Both the position numbers and the translations under genes were made by a program. A stretch of DNA of 55,713 bases from an uncultured Clostridia bacterium (GTDB lineage Bacteria > Bacillota > Dehalobacteriia > UBA4068), in the NCBI GenBank assembly GCA_944390945.1, contig CALXRV010000065.1, positions 1-55,713 of the forward strand, in the 5' to 3' direction. Below are positions 42,866 through 51,596 of the stretch, in pieces (position 1 is the stretch's first letter; every line of letters begins with the position of its first letter). The notes below the pieces were generated by a model that saw nothing but the letters and a program-made list of their open reading frames with translations, had not been told where the DNA came from and ran no database searches.

Positions 42866-44041
42866 TCAATGGTGGAACAGGCGCAGGCCAGTCATTGCCA
42901 TCACGATGCCAAAGCGGTCGCAGGTCTCGATCACCTGCTCGTCGCGAATCGAACCACCGGGTTGCGCTACATAGCGCACACCGCTCTTTGCCGCCCGCTC
43001 GATATTATCCCCAAAGGGGAAAAATGCATCACTGCCCAGGCAAACATCTTGATATTGTGACAGCCAGGCCTGCTTTTCTTCCCGCAACAGCGGCTCCGGC
43101 CGTTCGTTGAACAGCCGCGGCCACACATTCGCATGCAAAACATCGTCCCAATCCTCAGAAAGATAAACGTCGATCGCATTGTCGCGGTCAGGCCGCTTAA
43201 CATCATCGCGGAATGGCAACGCGAGCACGGCAGGATGCTGACGTAAATGCCAGAGATCTGCCTTTCCTCCGGCCAGCCGCGTGCAATGGATACGGCTCTG
43301 CTGACCCGCCCCCACGCCGATCGTCTGTCCATCCTTAGCATAGCAGACCGAATTGGACTGCGTATATTTCAGCGCGATCAGCGAAATCAACAGATCCCGC
43401 TTGGCCGCAGCCGGCATCTCGCGATTCTGGGTAACAATATTTTCCAACAGGGAAACGTCGATCTTTGCCTCATTTCTTCCCTGCTCAAACGTGATGCCGA
43501 ACACCTGTTTACGCTCGATCTTCGCCGGCCGGTAGGCTGGGTCGATGGCGACGATATTATAATTTCCCTGCCGCTTTGCTTTCAGTATCTCCAAAGCTTC
43601 CGGCTGATAACCGGGCGCGATCACACCATCCGAGACCTCGCGGCTGATCAGGCGTGCCGTCTCAACATCGCAGATATCGCTGAGCGAGATCCAGTCGCCA
43701 AAAGCAGACATGCGGTCTGCGCCGCGTGCCCTCGCATAAGCAGCTGCCAGCGGTGAAAGCGGCTGGTCGGCATCGATAAAATAGATCTGCCGCAGCAATG
43801 GCGAAAGCGGCAGGCCCACGGCAGCACCGGCCGGGCTGACATGTTTGAATGAAGTGGCAGCCGGCAGGCCTGTCGCTTCACGCAATTCGCTGACCAGCTG
43901 CCAGCCGTTCAGCGCATCCAGGAAATTGATATACCCCGGCCTGCCATTAAGCACGGTAATCGGCAGCTCGCCATCTTCACAAAAAATACGTGCCGGCTTC
44001 TGCGCCGGATTGCAACCGTATTTCAGTTCCAGTTCCCGCAT
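42866..44041 (-). CDS. purH: Stand-alone AICAR transformylase (PurH C-terminal domain only)
   Basis: A 391-residue phosphoribosylaminoimidazolecarboxamide formyltransferase. It begins MRELELKYGCNPAQKPARIF and carries the AICARFT features TSFKHVSPAGAAVG, the catalytic Lys/His of that motif, RGADRMSAFGDWI, LKYTQSNSVCYAKDGQTIGVGAGQQSRIHC and SDAFFPFGDNIERAAKSGV. The N-terminal MGS-like IMP cyclohydrolase domain of ordinary PurH (about 510 residues) is missing. The next upstream gene encodes a PurO-type cyclohydrolase that replaces it. ATG 44041 follows AGGACG and is 2 bases after that gene. Confidence 0.94.
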   Translation of the reverse strand: MRELELKYGCNPAQKPARIFCEDGELPITVLNGRPGYINFLDALNGWQLVSELREATGLPAATSFKHVSPAGAAVGLPLSPLLRQIYFIDADQPLSPLAAAYARARGADRMSAFGDWISLSDICDVETARLISREVSDGVIAPGYQPEALEILKAKRQGNYNIVAIDPAYRPAKIERKQVFGITFEQGRNEAKIDVSLLENIVTQNREMPAAAKRDLLISLIALKYTQSNSVCYAKDGQTIGVGAGQQSRIHCTRLAGGKADLWHLRQHPAVLALPFRDDVKRPDRDNAIDVYLSEDWDDVLHANVWPRLFNERPEPLLREEKQAWLSQYQDVCLGSDAFFPFGDNIERAAKSGVRYVAQPGGSIRDEQVIETCDRFGIVMAMTGLRLFHH

Positions 44042-44043
44042 GT

Positions 44044-44748
44044 TCAACGTCCTCCGTTCCGATTGATGATCCGGTTCTCCATCCTGCCGTCCGGGGAAAG
44101 GTAGCGGACGAAGAGTGAGACGCGATTCTCTGCATCCAATGCAGACCAAAGCCGCTCTGTCAGCAAGTCGATCTCACCGGCCAGCGCAACCGCGCGCGGC
44201 TCGCCACAGAAAGCAGGCAGCGGCTTACCGTCGTCCTCATAGGTGTGGATCAGATGGCCGCAGCCCGGTTGTGGCTGCGCATACTCATAGAAAAAACGCA
44301 GGCAATGCGCATGGCCATCATGCTTCAGTATGCTAAGCTGATAGCGAAACGCCCCCTCCTGCCGTTCCAGCAGGCCGCTGATACGCGGCGTATAATTCGG
44401 CGCATCCGGCTCATAGCAGCGGCTACGCAACGCCTGCGCAAAGCTGCCGCCCTGTTGCATCACATCATAGACCGTATCCGTCTGGTCGCCGTTGCTGACG
44501 ATCATCCTGTTGCCCAGCATCCGCACGGGCGCATAAATGATCAGCGAAGGATCACTGCATTTTGCCGGATCAAACGCTTCCGTGCGCAGCCCATCTCCTT
44601 CCGTGATAAAAATACGGTTGCGGCTGTTTTCACTGCGGCCCATGATAAAATAAGCGGCGACCGCCCTGATGCCATCCTCATGCAGCCCCAGCAAAACGCC
44701 GCGCCCCGGATATCGCCGCTCCTGCAAATAATTTTCCAAGCTATACAT
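44044..44748 (-). CDS. purO: IMP cyclohydrolase, PurO-like (archaeal-type)
   Basis: The 234-residue protein matches the IMP_cyclohyd family first described as PurO in archaea. Recognised stretches are RYPGRGVLLGLHEDG, AAYFIMGRSENSRNRIF, DPSLIIYAPVR, SNGDQTDTVYD, EPDAPNYTPRISG and CLRFFYEYAQP. It closes the ring of FAICAR to give IMP, step 10, and complements the stand-alone AICAR transformylase that follows. ATG 44748 lies behind GGAGGCATAGCG; the longer frame overlaps purN. Such PurO-like enzymes are known in several Clostridia. The name PurO here is by family, not experiment. Confidence 0.88.
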   Translation of the reverse strand: MYSLENYLQERRYPGRGVLLGLHEDGIRAVAAYFIMGRSENSRNRIFITEGDGLRTEAFDPAKCSDPSLIIYAPVRMLGNRMIVSNGDQTDTVYDVMQQGGSFAQALRSRCYEPDAPNYTPRISGLLERQEGAFRYQLSILKHDGHAHCLRFFYEYAQPQPGCGHLIHTYEDDGKPLPAFCGEPRAVALAGEIDLLTERLWSALDAENRVSLFVRYLSPDGRMENRIINRNGGR

Positions 44749-44750
44749 CG

Positions 44751-45359
44751 CTATGCCTCCTGCGATAATTTCTCGCATACCTGCTCCAGCGCCTGCGGCA
44801 GCAGCTGCCATTCCGCCTCCTCCATCACACGCCTCTGCAGGCTTTCCGGCGTATCATCGTCCTGCACCGCAACGGCTTTCTGGCAGATAATGCGACCGCC
44901 ATCCGTAATCTCATTAACATAATGCACAGTGGCGCCAGTCACTTTTACGCCGCGAGCTAAGGCAGCCTGATGCACGCGCAGGCCATAATAGCCATCACCA
45001 CAAAAGGAGGGAATCAGCGAGGGATGGACATTCAATATGCGTTCCGGATAGCGGCGTACAAAATCCGCGCTCAGGATGCTAAGAAACCCGGCGAGAACGA
45101 TCACGTCGATCTTCGCCTCTTCCAGCGCGGCAAGCACCCGTGCCTCAAATTCCGCCTGGTCCACACACTCACGCCTGGCCACGGTTATAGCCGGCACATG
45201 ACGGCGCGCCGCACGCTCCAGTGCAGGCACCCCGGCCTTGCTGGAGATCACCAGCGCAAACTCCGCATGCGGCAGCTGTCCGGCGGCAGCCGCATCAAGC
45301 AATGCTTGCAAGTTTGTGCCGCCGCCGGAGACGAGTACAGCCACACGCTGTTTCAACAT
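44751..45359 (-). CDS. purN: Phosphoribosylglycinamide formyltransferase, folate-dependent
   Basis: A 202-residue GAR transformylase, step 3. It opens [19 protein letters not shown]; the active site is marked by [46 protein letters not shown]. These contain the catalytic Asn-His-Asp set (NVHPS and the D in EITDG). It uses 10-formyltetrahydrofolate. The ATG overlaps the purM stop by 7 bases. No PurT is present in the window. Confidence 0.96.
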   Translation of the reverse strand: MLKQRVAVLVSGGGTNLQALLDAAAAGQLPHAEFALVISSKAGVPALERAARRHVPAITVARRECVDQAEFEARVLAALEEAKIDVIVLAGFLSILSADFVRRYPERILNVHPSLIPSFCGDGYYGLRVHQAALARGVKVTGATVHYVNEITDGGRIICQKAVAVQDDDTPESLQRRVMEEAEWQLLPQALEQVCEKLSQEA

Positions 45360-46387
45360 AATACGACGCCCTCCCCGCCGTCCACGATCTCGCCCAACAG
45401 ATAAGCGTCCTCACCGGCAGCATGCAGCACAGCCAAAGCCTGCTCTGCATCTGACCGGCTGACGATCACCGACATGCCAACACCCATATTGAACGTATTA
45501 AACATATCGCGCTCAGGGATATTGCCTGCTGCAGCGATCAGGCCAAATATCGGCGGGATACGCACGGCGCTGCGCGCGATGCGTGCAGACAGCCCTGCAG
45601 GCAGACTGCGGGGGATATTTTCATAAAAACCACCGCCGGTAATATGCGCCGCTGCTTTAACGGATACCTGCTCGATCAAAGCAAGCAGTGGTTTGACATA
45701 AATCCTGGTCGGCGTAAGCAAAGCCTCGCCCAGCGGCATGCCAAGCTCATCCTGATAAAGCCCCAGTTCGCGTGGCAGATCAAAAACATGGCGCACCAAG
45801 GAAAAGCCATTTGAGTGCACACCGGAGGACGGCAGTGCGAGGATCACATCGCCCGGGCGGACCGAAGACGGATCGAGCAGACGGCTACGATCCGCTATGC
45901 CAACGGCAAATCCTGCCAAATCATACTCATCCGCGGCGTAAAAACCAGGCATCTCCGCCGTCTCACCACCGATCAGCGCCGCGCCGGCCTGCACGCAGCC
46001 TTCCGCCACGCCGCTGACGATTGCCGCGATGCGCTCCGGTTCATTTTTCCCGCAAGCGATATAATCGAGAAAAAAGAGTGGCTTGGCGCCGCAGCAGACG
46101 ACATCGTTCACACACATCGCCACGCAATCGATACCGATCGTATCATGCTGGTCAAGCAAAAATGCCAGCTTCAATTTCGTACCGACGCCATCCGTGCCGC
46201 TGACCAGCACCGGCCGCTGCATACCAGCCGTATCCAGCTCGAACATACCGCCAAAACCGCCGACACCGCCGAAAGCGCCGGCTGTCATCGTGCGTGCGAT
46301 ATGCGAGCGCATCAGCTCCACCGCACGATAGCCTGCCGTAATATCCACGCCAGCCTGCCGGTAGCTTTCGCTCTCGCTTTTGGCCAT
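45353..46387 (-). CDS. purM: Phosphoribosylformylglycinamidine cyclo-ligase
   Basis: The 344-residue AIR synthetase, step 5. Marks are [88 protein letters not shown] and [14 protein letters not shown]. The ATG at 46387 overlaps the purF stop by one base (TGATG). A TTG codon directly upstream is also in frame but unnecessary. Confidence 0.97.
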   Translation of the reverse strand: MAKSESESYRQAGVDITAGYRAVELMRSHIARTMTAGAFGGVGGFGGMFELDTAGMQRPVLVSGTDGVGTKLKLAFLLDQHDTIGIDCVAMCVNDVVCCGAKPLFFLDYIACGKNEPERIAAIVSGVAEGCVQAGAALIGGETAEMPGFYAADEYDLAGFAVGIADRSRLLDPSSVRPGDVILALPSSGVHSNGFSLVRHVFDLPRELGLYQDELGMPLGEALLTPTRIYVKPLLALIEQVSVKAAAHITGGGFYENIPRSLPAGLSARIARSAVRIPPIFGLIAAAGNIPERDMFNTFNMGVGMSVIVSRSDAEQALAVLHAAGEDAYLLGEIVDGGEGVVLC

Positions 46388-47871
46388 CAAGCATTCCCCT
46401 TTCCCGCTTCCGGACTCAGCTTCTGCTCGCCCAGATGTTTTACCTGCTCCGCACCAGAGACATCCAACGGATATTCACCGCTGAAGCAGGCGTTACAAAT
46501 GCCGTGGTGATAGTTGTCCGGGATGCGCTCCAAATCAGAAAGCTCAAGATATCCCAGGCTGTCCACGCCGATGATCTGCGCGATCTCCTCCACGCTGTGA
46601 TGACAGGCGATCAGATTATCTCGATTGCTGATGTCCGTACCGAAATAGCAGGGATGCAAAAACGGCGGTGCAGAAACGCGCATATGCACCTCTTTCGCTC
46701 CCGCTTCGCGCAACAGGCGGACGATACGCGCGCTGGTGGTGCCGCGGACGATCGAATCGTCGATCAGCACCACGCGTTTATCCCGTACGGTAGCAGACAA
46801 GGCGTTCAGCTTGATCCGCACCAAGTTTTCACGCTGTTTCTGTCCTGGCTGGATAAAGGTACGGCCAATATATTTGTTCTTGATAAAACCAATACCATAG
46901 GGAATACCGGATTGCCGCGCATAGCCGATCGCAGCATCCAGACCGGAATCCGGCACACCAATCACCACATCTGCCTGTACAGGATGGGAAAGTGCAAGCA
47001 TAGATCCTGCCCGCTGCCGTGCCACATGTACCGAACTGCCGTCGATCACGGAATCTGGCCGCGAAAAATAGATATACTCAAAAACGCAGAGCGATTTTTT
47101 CCCTTCTACGCAATTATCGCGGATCGAGCGCAGGCCGTTTTCATCGATGACTACGATCTCCCCCGGTTCCACATCGCGCAGGAATGCAGCGCCAACCGCA
47201 TCAAGGGCGCAGGTTTCCGATGCCAGTACATAACCCTCGCCGCGACGACCGATGACCAACGGACGGAAACCGAGCGGATCGCGCACACCAATCAATTTTT
47301 TGGGCGACATCAACACCAGCGAAAAAGCGCCGCGCATAATCTTAACTGCAGCAGAAAGCGCCTCCTCGATCGAAGGGGTGTGCAAACGCTGCTTGGTCAG
47401 CACATAGGCGATGACCTCCGTATCCGTCGTCGTATGGAAGATAGAGCCGTTCAGCTCCAGCTCGTTGCGCAGCTGCGCCGCATTGACCAGGTTACCGTTA
47501 TGCGCCAGGGTCATCGAACCCTTAACATGATTGATTGTTAACGGCTGCGCATTGCGGCGGTCGCCCGTGCCGGAGGTGCCGTAACGCACATGGCCGACCG
47601 CAATCTGCCCGCTGCCCAGCCGATCCAGCACCTCGCGGCTGAAAACATCGTTGACCAGTCCGGCATCGCGATGGCTGGTCGTCACTCCGCAGTCATTGAC
47701 CGCAATACCACAACTTTCCTGGCCACGATGTTGCAATGCAAACAGGCCATAATAGGTATCCAGCGCTACGTCTGCGCCGGAACGGTCGTAGATGCCAAAC
47801 ACGCCGCATTCCTCATGAATATGGTCGCTACCGCAGCAGCCAAAAATTTCTGAAAGCTTGTCCGTTTGCAT
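46387..47871 (-). CDS. purF: Amidophosphoribosyltransferase
   Basis: The 494-residue enzyme makes phosphoribosylamine from PRPP and glutamine, the committed step. The N-terminal nucleophile is Cys22 in [11 protein letters not shown], so a 21-residue propeptide must be removed. Glutaminase features are [12 protein letters not shown] and [10 protein letters not shown]. The PRPP loop is [18 protein letters not shown]. Cysteines in SLCVFEY, LIACHH and GICNAC correspond to the [4Fe-4S] cluster of the Bacillus-type enzyme, which makes it oxygen-sensitive. ATG 47871 is 5 bases after the purC stop. Confidence 0.97.
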   Translation of the reverse strand: MQTDKLSEIFGCCGSDHIHEECGVFGIYDRSGADVALDTYYGLFALQHRGQESCGIAVNDCGVTTSHRDAGLVNDVFSREVLDRLGSGQIAVGHVRYGTSGTGDRRNAQPLTINHVKGSMTLAHNGNLVNAAQLRNELELNGSIFHTTTDTEVIAYVLTKQRLHTPSIEEALSAAVKIMRGAFSLVLMSPKKLIGVRDPLGFRPLVIGRRGEGYVLASETCALDAVGAAFLRDVEPGEIVVIDENGLRSIRDNCVEGKKSLCVFEYIYFSRPDSVIDGSSVHVARQRAGSMLALSHPVQADVVIGVPDSGLDAAIGYARQSGIPYGIGFIKNKYIGRTFIQPGQKQRENLVRIKLNALSATVRDKRVVLIDDSIVRGTTSARIVRLLREAGAKEVHMRVSAPPFLHPCYFGTDISNRDNLIACHHSVEEIAQIIGVDSLGYLELSDLERIPDNYHHGICNACFSGEYPLDVSGAEQVKHLGEQKLSPEAGKGNA

Positions 47872-47876
47872 TCGTC

Positions 47877-48587
47877 TTATCTCCCCAGCAGACGATCCAG
47901 TATCTCCTGATACGCGTCCTCAACATCGCCAAGGTCGCGGCGGAAACGATCCTTATCCAGCTTCTTCCCGGTCCGGCTATCCCAGAAACGGCAGGTATCT
48001 GGTGAAATCTCATCCGCCAGCACCAGTTCTCCCTCGGGTGTTTTCCCGAATTCCAGCTTAAAATCGATCAGATCAATATTCAGATCCGCCAGATACGCGC
48101 GCAGAATCTCATTGATACGCAGCGCATAATCTGTGATCTGCTTCAGCTCCTGCTCGCTGGCCCAGCCCATCGCCAGAATATGATATTCATTGACCAGCGG
48201 ATCACCGAGATCATCATCTTTATAACTGAACTCCAATACTGTCCGCTGCAGCTTATGGCCTTCTGCCACGCCGATACGCTTGGAGAGAGAGCCGGCCACG
48301 ATATTGCGCACGATCACTTCCAGCGGAACGATGGTTACCTTTTTCACCAGGGTCTCACGATCAGAAAGTTCTTTGACAAAATGCGTGGGAATGCCTTCCT
48401 TTGCCAGAATCTGCATCAGATGATTGGTTACGCGGTTGTTGATCGCACCTTTACCGACAATCGTGCCCTTTTTCTCGCCATTGAATGCAGTGGCATCGTC
48501 CTTGTAATCCACAATATAATACCGTGGGTCATCCGTCGCATACACCTTTTTTGCCTTGCCTTCGTAAAGCTGTTCCAGTTTTTGCAT
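47877..48587 (-). CDS. purC: SAICAR synthetase
   Basis: The 236-residue ligase joins aspartate to CAIR, step 7. It opens [16 protein letters not shown] and shows [32 protein letters not shown]-like [16 protein letters not shown], and the end [28 protein letters not shown] 48587 follows GGAGGAAAAACAA. A 106-base gap with no clear element separates it from purE. Confidence 0.97.
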   Translation of the reverse strand: MQKLEQLYEGKAKKVYATDDPRYYIVDYKDDATAFNGEKKGTIVGKGAINNRVTNHLMQILAKEGIPTHFVKELSDRETLVKKVTIVPLEVIVRNIVAGSLSKRIGVAEGHKLQRTVLEFSYKDDDLGDPLVNEYHILAMGWASEQELKQITDYALRINEILRAYLADLNIDLIDFKLEFGKTPEGELVLADEISPDTCRFWDSRTGKKLDKDRFRRDLGDVEDAYQEILDRLLGR

Positions 48588-48693
48588 TTGTTTTTCCTCC
48601 AATCTGCCCAAATGCAGTCAGTTTATCCTTATTTCAGCCAACAACTGTCCAAAGGCTGCTGGAAATACCAGTTCGTCTCCGTCTGGTATCGTC

Positions 48694-49182
48694 TTATAGT
48701 TTTCCCTGTAGCTCCTGATCCTTTTTCAATACGCCGTCATGCATGGATGCACGCTTTGCGGCCAATTTAGCCGCCACCACTTCATCGGTGACGGCAAGAA
48801 TCTCCGCAGCCAACACAGCCGCATTCTGGCTGCCATCAATCGCTACCGTCGCCACGGGGATGCCCGGTGGCATCTGCACGGTAGAAAGCAGCGCATCCAT
48901 ACCATCTAAAGCCGTTGATTTTACGGGAATACCGATCACCGGCAACGTGGTCTGCGCTGCCAGTGCGCCGGCGAGATGCGCCGCCTTGCCGGCTGCGGCA
49001 ATGATCACGCCGAAGCCTTCCTGCCTTGCGGCAGCGGCGAAAGCACCGGCTTCCGCCGGCGTGCGGTGCGCAGAATAAACATGCGCTTCAAAAGGGATCT
49101 CCAGCTCCTTGAGAAAATCGACAGCAGGCTTCACCGCTTCCCAATCGCTGATGCTGCCCATGATGACCGCAACCTTTTTCAT
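48694..49182 (-). CDS. purE: N5-carboxyaminoimidazole ribonucleotide mutase (PurE)
   Basis: A 162-residue PurE, step 6. It opens [18 protein letters not shown] and contains [11 protein letters not shown] with the catalytic histidine, [26 protein letters not shown] and [16 protein letters not shown] rather than SAHKT places it with class I, which normally needs PurK to make N5-CAIR. No purK lies in this otherwise complete operon, so purK is elsewhere or the enzyme relies on CO2-derived CAIR. GGAGG lies 9 bases before ATG 49182. First structural gene of the purine operon. Confidence 0.96.
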   Translation of the reverse strand: MKKVAVIMGSISDWEAVKPAVDFLKELEIPFEAHVYSAHRTPAEAGAFAAAARQEGFGVIIAAAGKAAHLAGALAAQTTLPVIGIPVKSTALDGMDALLSTVQMPPGIPVATVAIDGSQNAAVLAAEILAVTDEVVAAKLAAKRASMHDGVLKKDQELQGKL

Positions 49183-49207
49183 CTTTGTCAACCTCCTGGA
49201 ATAAAAT

Positions 49208-49235
49208 TAGGCGTGGTGCTCGCGCACTACGCCTA
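49208..49235 (-). promoter_or_regulatory. Hairpin between the leader ORF and purE, possible attenuator
   Basis: TAGGCGTGGTGC and GCACTACGCCTA form a 12-bp stem with one mismatch and a 4-base loop; on the minus strand it is followed by ATTTTATT, then the purE ribosome binding site. It resembles a weak intrinsic terminator placed just upstream of purE. A second perfect hairpin, TCCTGCC-GGCAGGA (49253-49272), lies inside the end of the leader ORF. Confidence 0.5.
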
Positions 49236-49246
49236 TCCGCATACGT

Positions 49247-49351
49247 TTATTTTCCTGCCGCTGCAGGCAGGACGGCAACCGCCCCGCGACGACCGGCGCC
49301 ATGGACAAAGCAACCGGGCAAAACCCAGCATAGCTGAAAAACATGCTGCAT
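49247..49351 (-). CDS. 34-codon leader ORF upstream of purE
   Basis: The frame reads MQHVFQLCWVLPGCFVHGAG then RRGAVAVLPAAAGK and stop. GGGGAGG lies 8 bases before the ATG, a ribosome binding site as good as those of the pur genes, and the promoter starts about 28 bases earlier. The peptide has a hydrophobic first half with two cysteines and a Gly/Ala/Arg-rich second half. It ends 11 bases before a terminator-like hairpin ahead of purE, the arrangement of a translation-dependent attenuator. No known family is recognised. An alternative is that the GC-rich segment is a structured RNA and the frame is chance. Confidence 0.5.
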   Translation of the reverse strand: MQHVFQLCWVLPGCFVHGAGRRGAVAVLPAAAGK

Positions 49352-49386
49352 GGCTACCGCCTCCCCGCGTACAAAAAGATACTGGC

Positions 49387-49416
49387 ATTATATCATATTG
49401 ATGCAGAATAAGGCAA
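49387..49416 (-). promoter_or_regulatory. Promoter of the purine operon
   Basis: Minus strand: TTGCCT (49411-49416), 18-base spacer, perfect TATAAT (49387-49392). No purine riboswitch aptamer or PurR box was recognised between it and purE. Confidence 0.7.
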
Positions 49417-49472
49417 GAGAAAAATCAAATTTCCACGCTTCCTGCTGCTATCTGTAATTTCGCACCGGAATA

Positions 49473-49481
49473 TGTTATAAT
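49473..49481 (+). promoter_or_regulatory. Promoter of the alkA-like gene
   Basis: Extended -10 TGTTATAAT (TGnTATAAT), 97 bases before the start codon. The -35 is poor (TGTAAT at 49453). It diverges from the purine promoter 57 bases away. Confidence 0.6.
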
Positions 49482-49578
49482 GGCCGTAAGCGTTTGGACA
49501 ACAGCAAATAACCGGTGATTAAAGCTCTGCCGGCCTTACGGCTTCCTGAATATCGAATATTATGGGGAAAAGGAAATC

Positions 49579-50247
49579 ATGGTGTTACAAATGTATTTTC
49601 AATATGGCGAAACGGAACTTTCTTATTTAATGAAAAAAGACCGCAAGTTGGCGCATGTCATCGAGCAGGTCGGCATGATCGAACGAAAAACCGAGCCGGA
49701 TCTGTTCGCCGCAGTCATCCATCATATCATCGGACAACAGATTTCCACCAAAGCACAAGCCACGGTTTGGCGCCGGCTGCAGGAGCTGCTTGGCCAGATC
49801 AATGCAGATACAGTGCTGGCCGCAGGAGCAGACCAGCTGCAATCCTGTGGCATCTCCTTTCGCAAAGCAAATTATCTGCTCGATTTCGCCACCAGAGTAA
49901 AATGCGGTGATTTTGTGCCGGACAAGCTGCGGCAGATGGATGATGCCGAAGCGATCGCTGCACTCTCCGCGTTAAAAGGCATCGGCGTCTGGACAGCGGA
50001 GATGCTCCTGTTATTCAGCCTGCAACGACCGGATATCTTCAGCTTTGGCGATTTCGGGTTGCAGCGTGGACTGCGCATGCTCTATCGGCACCGCGAAATC
50101 GACCGTCCGCTCTTCGAAAAATACCGCCGCCGCTTCAGCCCATATGGCAGCACGGCCAGCCTCTATCTATGGGCGGTGGCTGGCGGGGCACTCCCGGATC
50201 TCACCGACCCTAAGCAGCAGACAACAACACGCCGTGCATCACGCTGA
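49579..50247 (+). CDS. DNA-3-methyladenine glycosylase, AlkA-like (HhH-GPD)
   Basis: The 222-residue protein is an HhH-GPD base excision enzyme that removes alkylated purines. Marks are FAAVIHHIIGQQISTKAQATVWRRL near residue 45, the helix-hairpin-helix LSALKGIGVWTAEMLLLFSL (about 135-154) and the catalytic-position aspartate in FSFGDFGLQRGLRMLY. GxG and W of GIGVWTAEM are typical of AlkA/MAG proteins. There is no Fe-S cluster motif and no N-terminal AlkA regulatory domain. AAAAGGAAA precedes the ATG; an ATG 12 bases further is possible. It faces away from the purine operon. Confidence 0.9.
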   Translation: MVLQMYFQYGETELSYLMKKDRKLAHVIEQVGMIERKTEPDLFAAVIHHIIGQQISTKAQATVWRRLQELLGQINADTVLAAGADQLQSCGISFRKANYLLDFATRVKCGDFVPDKLRQMDDAEAIAALSALKGIGVWTAEMLLLFSLQRPDIFSFGDFGLQRGLRMLYRHREIDRPLFEKYRRRFSPYGSTASLYLWAVAGGALPDLTDPKQQTTTRRASR

Positions 50248-50329
50248 GACGGCGGTTCCCGCTAGTCGCGCATATCCTGCCGCATCTTTTCGCTAGCCAC
50301 AGCATATACTGCAGGCGAGGTGATGCGAT

Positions 50330-50797
50330 ATAAAACGCAAATTTCTGCCCTATCTCGTCTTTATTCTTCTCTCGCTGGCAGTCGGCGCAATCTCATCCCT
50401 GGCGGTCAACAGCGGCATGCCAGCCTATCAGTTAGCGGAAAAACCGCCGCTGACGCCGCCCGCCATCGTTTTCCCCATCGTCTGGACCATCCTCTATTTG
50501 CTGATGGGCTTCAGCGCAGCGCGCATCTGGAACAGCGGGGCGGAAACGCGGCAGTCAGCGCTCCGCATCTTTATACTGCAGCTGCTGCTCAACGCCTTGT
50601 GGAGCGTCTGGTTCTTCGGATATCAGGCCTACCTGTTTGCGTTTTTCTGGTTGCTGCTCCTGATCGCAGCGATCGTGGCCATGCTGCGCGCTTTTTACCG
50701 GATCGACCCGCTCGCTGCTCTGCTCCAGCTGCCCTACCTGCTCTGGTGCTGTTTTGCTGCCTACCTTAATTTGGGCGTATGGTGGCTTAACCACTGA
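50330..50797 (+). CDS. tspO: TspO/MBR tryptophan-rich sensory protein, apparent ATA start
   Basis: The five-helix membrane protein is 155 residues: helix 1 FLPYLVFILLSLAVGAISSL, then PPLTPPAIVFPIVWTILYLLMGFSAARIW, LRIFILQLLLNALWSVWFFGY, AFFWLLLLIAAIVAMLRAFY and LLQLPYLLWCCFAAYLNLGVWWLN. TspO proteins bind porphyrins and related ligands. The first ATG in frame (50417) would delete helix 1. The frame is open upstream only to TGA at 50321, and the only plausible start in that stretch is ATA 50330 (ATA-AAA-CGC-AAA), 5 bases after GAGGTG. The ATG at 50323 is in another frame. A rare ATA start, a frameshift or a sequencing error are the options. Confidence 0.82.
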   Translation: MKRKFLPYLVFILLSLAVGAISSLAVNSGMPAYQLAEKPPLTPPAIVFPIVWTILYLLMGFSAARIWNSGAETRQSALRIFILQLLLNALWSVWFFGYQAYLFAFFWLLLLIAAIVAMLRAFYRIDPLAALLQLPYLLWCCFAAYLNLGVWWLNH

Positions 50798-51176
50798 AAC
50801 ACCTGCTCTGCCGCCTTGCGTCACTTTTCAGCCACCTCAGGAAGCAGTGAGCATCAAAATCGAGCGACAAAGAAAGCCCAGGCCATTTGTTGCCTGGGCT
50901 TTTTGCAGTGCAGCGCCAATGAAGGGCCAGCCCATTCTCTGCTGCAAACCCGGCCAGCTTTCATCCCGAATATACAATAGTCTGCGGTTCCCTCCAAAGG
51001 GGTGCAATCCATAGCAGCCGGCAGGAAAGCCCAGGCAAAAAACGGATAAGCCGAACAAATAAACCTAAAGGATTTAACGCCAGAAATATTCTGAACGCTC
51101 TTTTCGCCCGCTGATCCTGCAGCTGTAACCAACCCCGGATATCCCCGCCCGGCAAGCCGAAGGCCGGTAGCTGCGG
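50798..51176. other. Intergenic region after tspO, no gene recognised
   Basis: It holds the tspO terminator and about 270 bases without a supported gene. A 122-residue minus-strand frame crosses it but overlaps the HMA gene and has no ribosome binding site. GAAAGCCCAGGC occurs twice as a direct repeat (50872-50883 and 51025-51036), one copy inside the terminator stem. GCCGGC-rich inverted segments near 51150-51172 could end the feo operon. Confidence 0.5.
50873..50904 (+). terminator. Rho-independent terminator of tspO
   Basis: AAAGCCCAGGC (50873-50883) pairs perfectly with GCCTGGGCTTT (50892-50902), followed by TTTT-rich sequence. Lies 76 bases after the tspO stop. Confidence 0.88.
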
Positions 51177-51527
51177 TCAACGCATATCTATTATGCGGTA
51201 CCCGGCCCGTTCCACTCTGCACCTAACCTGCTCTTCATCAAGAGTTTCCATATAGGATACGGTCAGCAGGCCCTTTTTCCAGTCTGCCCGTCCCGCCACG
51301 CCGCGGATATCATTGACCGCATCTTCCACCCGTGCTTTGCAGTGCGCGCAGTGCATCCCTTCCACCAGAAATGTCTTTTCTCCTGCCACATGGGACAACC
51401 TCTTTTTCCGCGGCTTGTAATCGCCGCCGCCGCAGCAGCCTCCCTTGCCCTTGAAATGCCGTATCGAATACAAAACCCCTGCCACAATGGCAGCAGCTAG
51501 TAAAATGAGGATGATCGCATCTCCCAT
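51177..51527 (-). CDS. FeoB-associated-type membrane anchor fused to a heavy-metal-associated (HMA) domain
   Basis: The 116-residue protein starts with one membrane helix (AIILILLAAAIVAGVLYSI), then a GKGGCCGGG cysteine cluster like that of FeoB-associated proteins, a basic linker KPRKKRL, and a C-terminal HMA domain with the metal-binding motif GMHCAHC (residues about 66-72). HMA domains carry Cu(I) or similar soft metals; the tether suggests delivery at the inner face of the membrane. ATG 51527 follows AGGAG by 10 bases; the frame to 51548 is longer by 7 residues. It is the last gene of the feo operon, so a role in metal handling linked to ferrous iron uptake is inferred. Confidence 0.88.
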   Translation of the reverse strand: MGDAIILILLAAAIVAGVLYSIRHFKGKGGCCGGGDYKPRKKRLSHVAGEKTFLVEGMHCAHCKARVEDAVNDIRGVAGRADWKKGLLTVSYMETLDEEQVRCRVERAGYRIIDMR

Positions 51528-51596
51528 CCCTATCGCACTCCTTTCCATGCACCAAGGGGGATGCGACCGCCAAAGCCCACATCCCCCTCTTATGCG

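Noticed and set aside
49183..49416. Purine, PRPP (ykkC) or ZTP riboswitch upstream of purE
   Set aside because: Conserved aptamer segments were not found by eye. A covariance search would be decisive; a significant hit would overturn this.
50854..51222. 122-codon minus-strand frame after tspO
   Set aside because: Overlaps the HMA gene and the tspO terminator, lacks a ribosome binding site, and matches no family I know.
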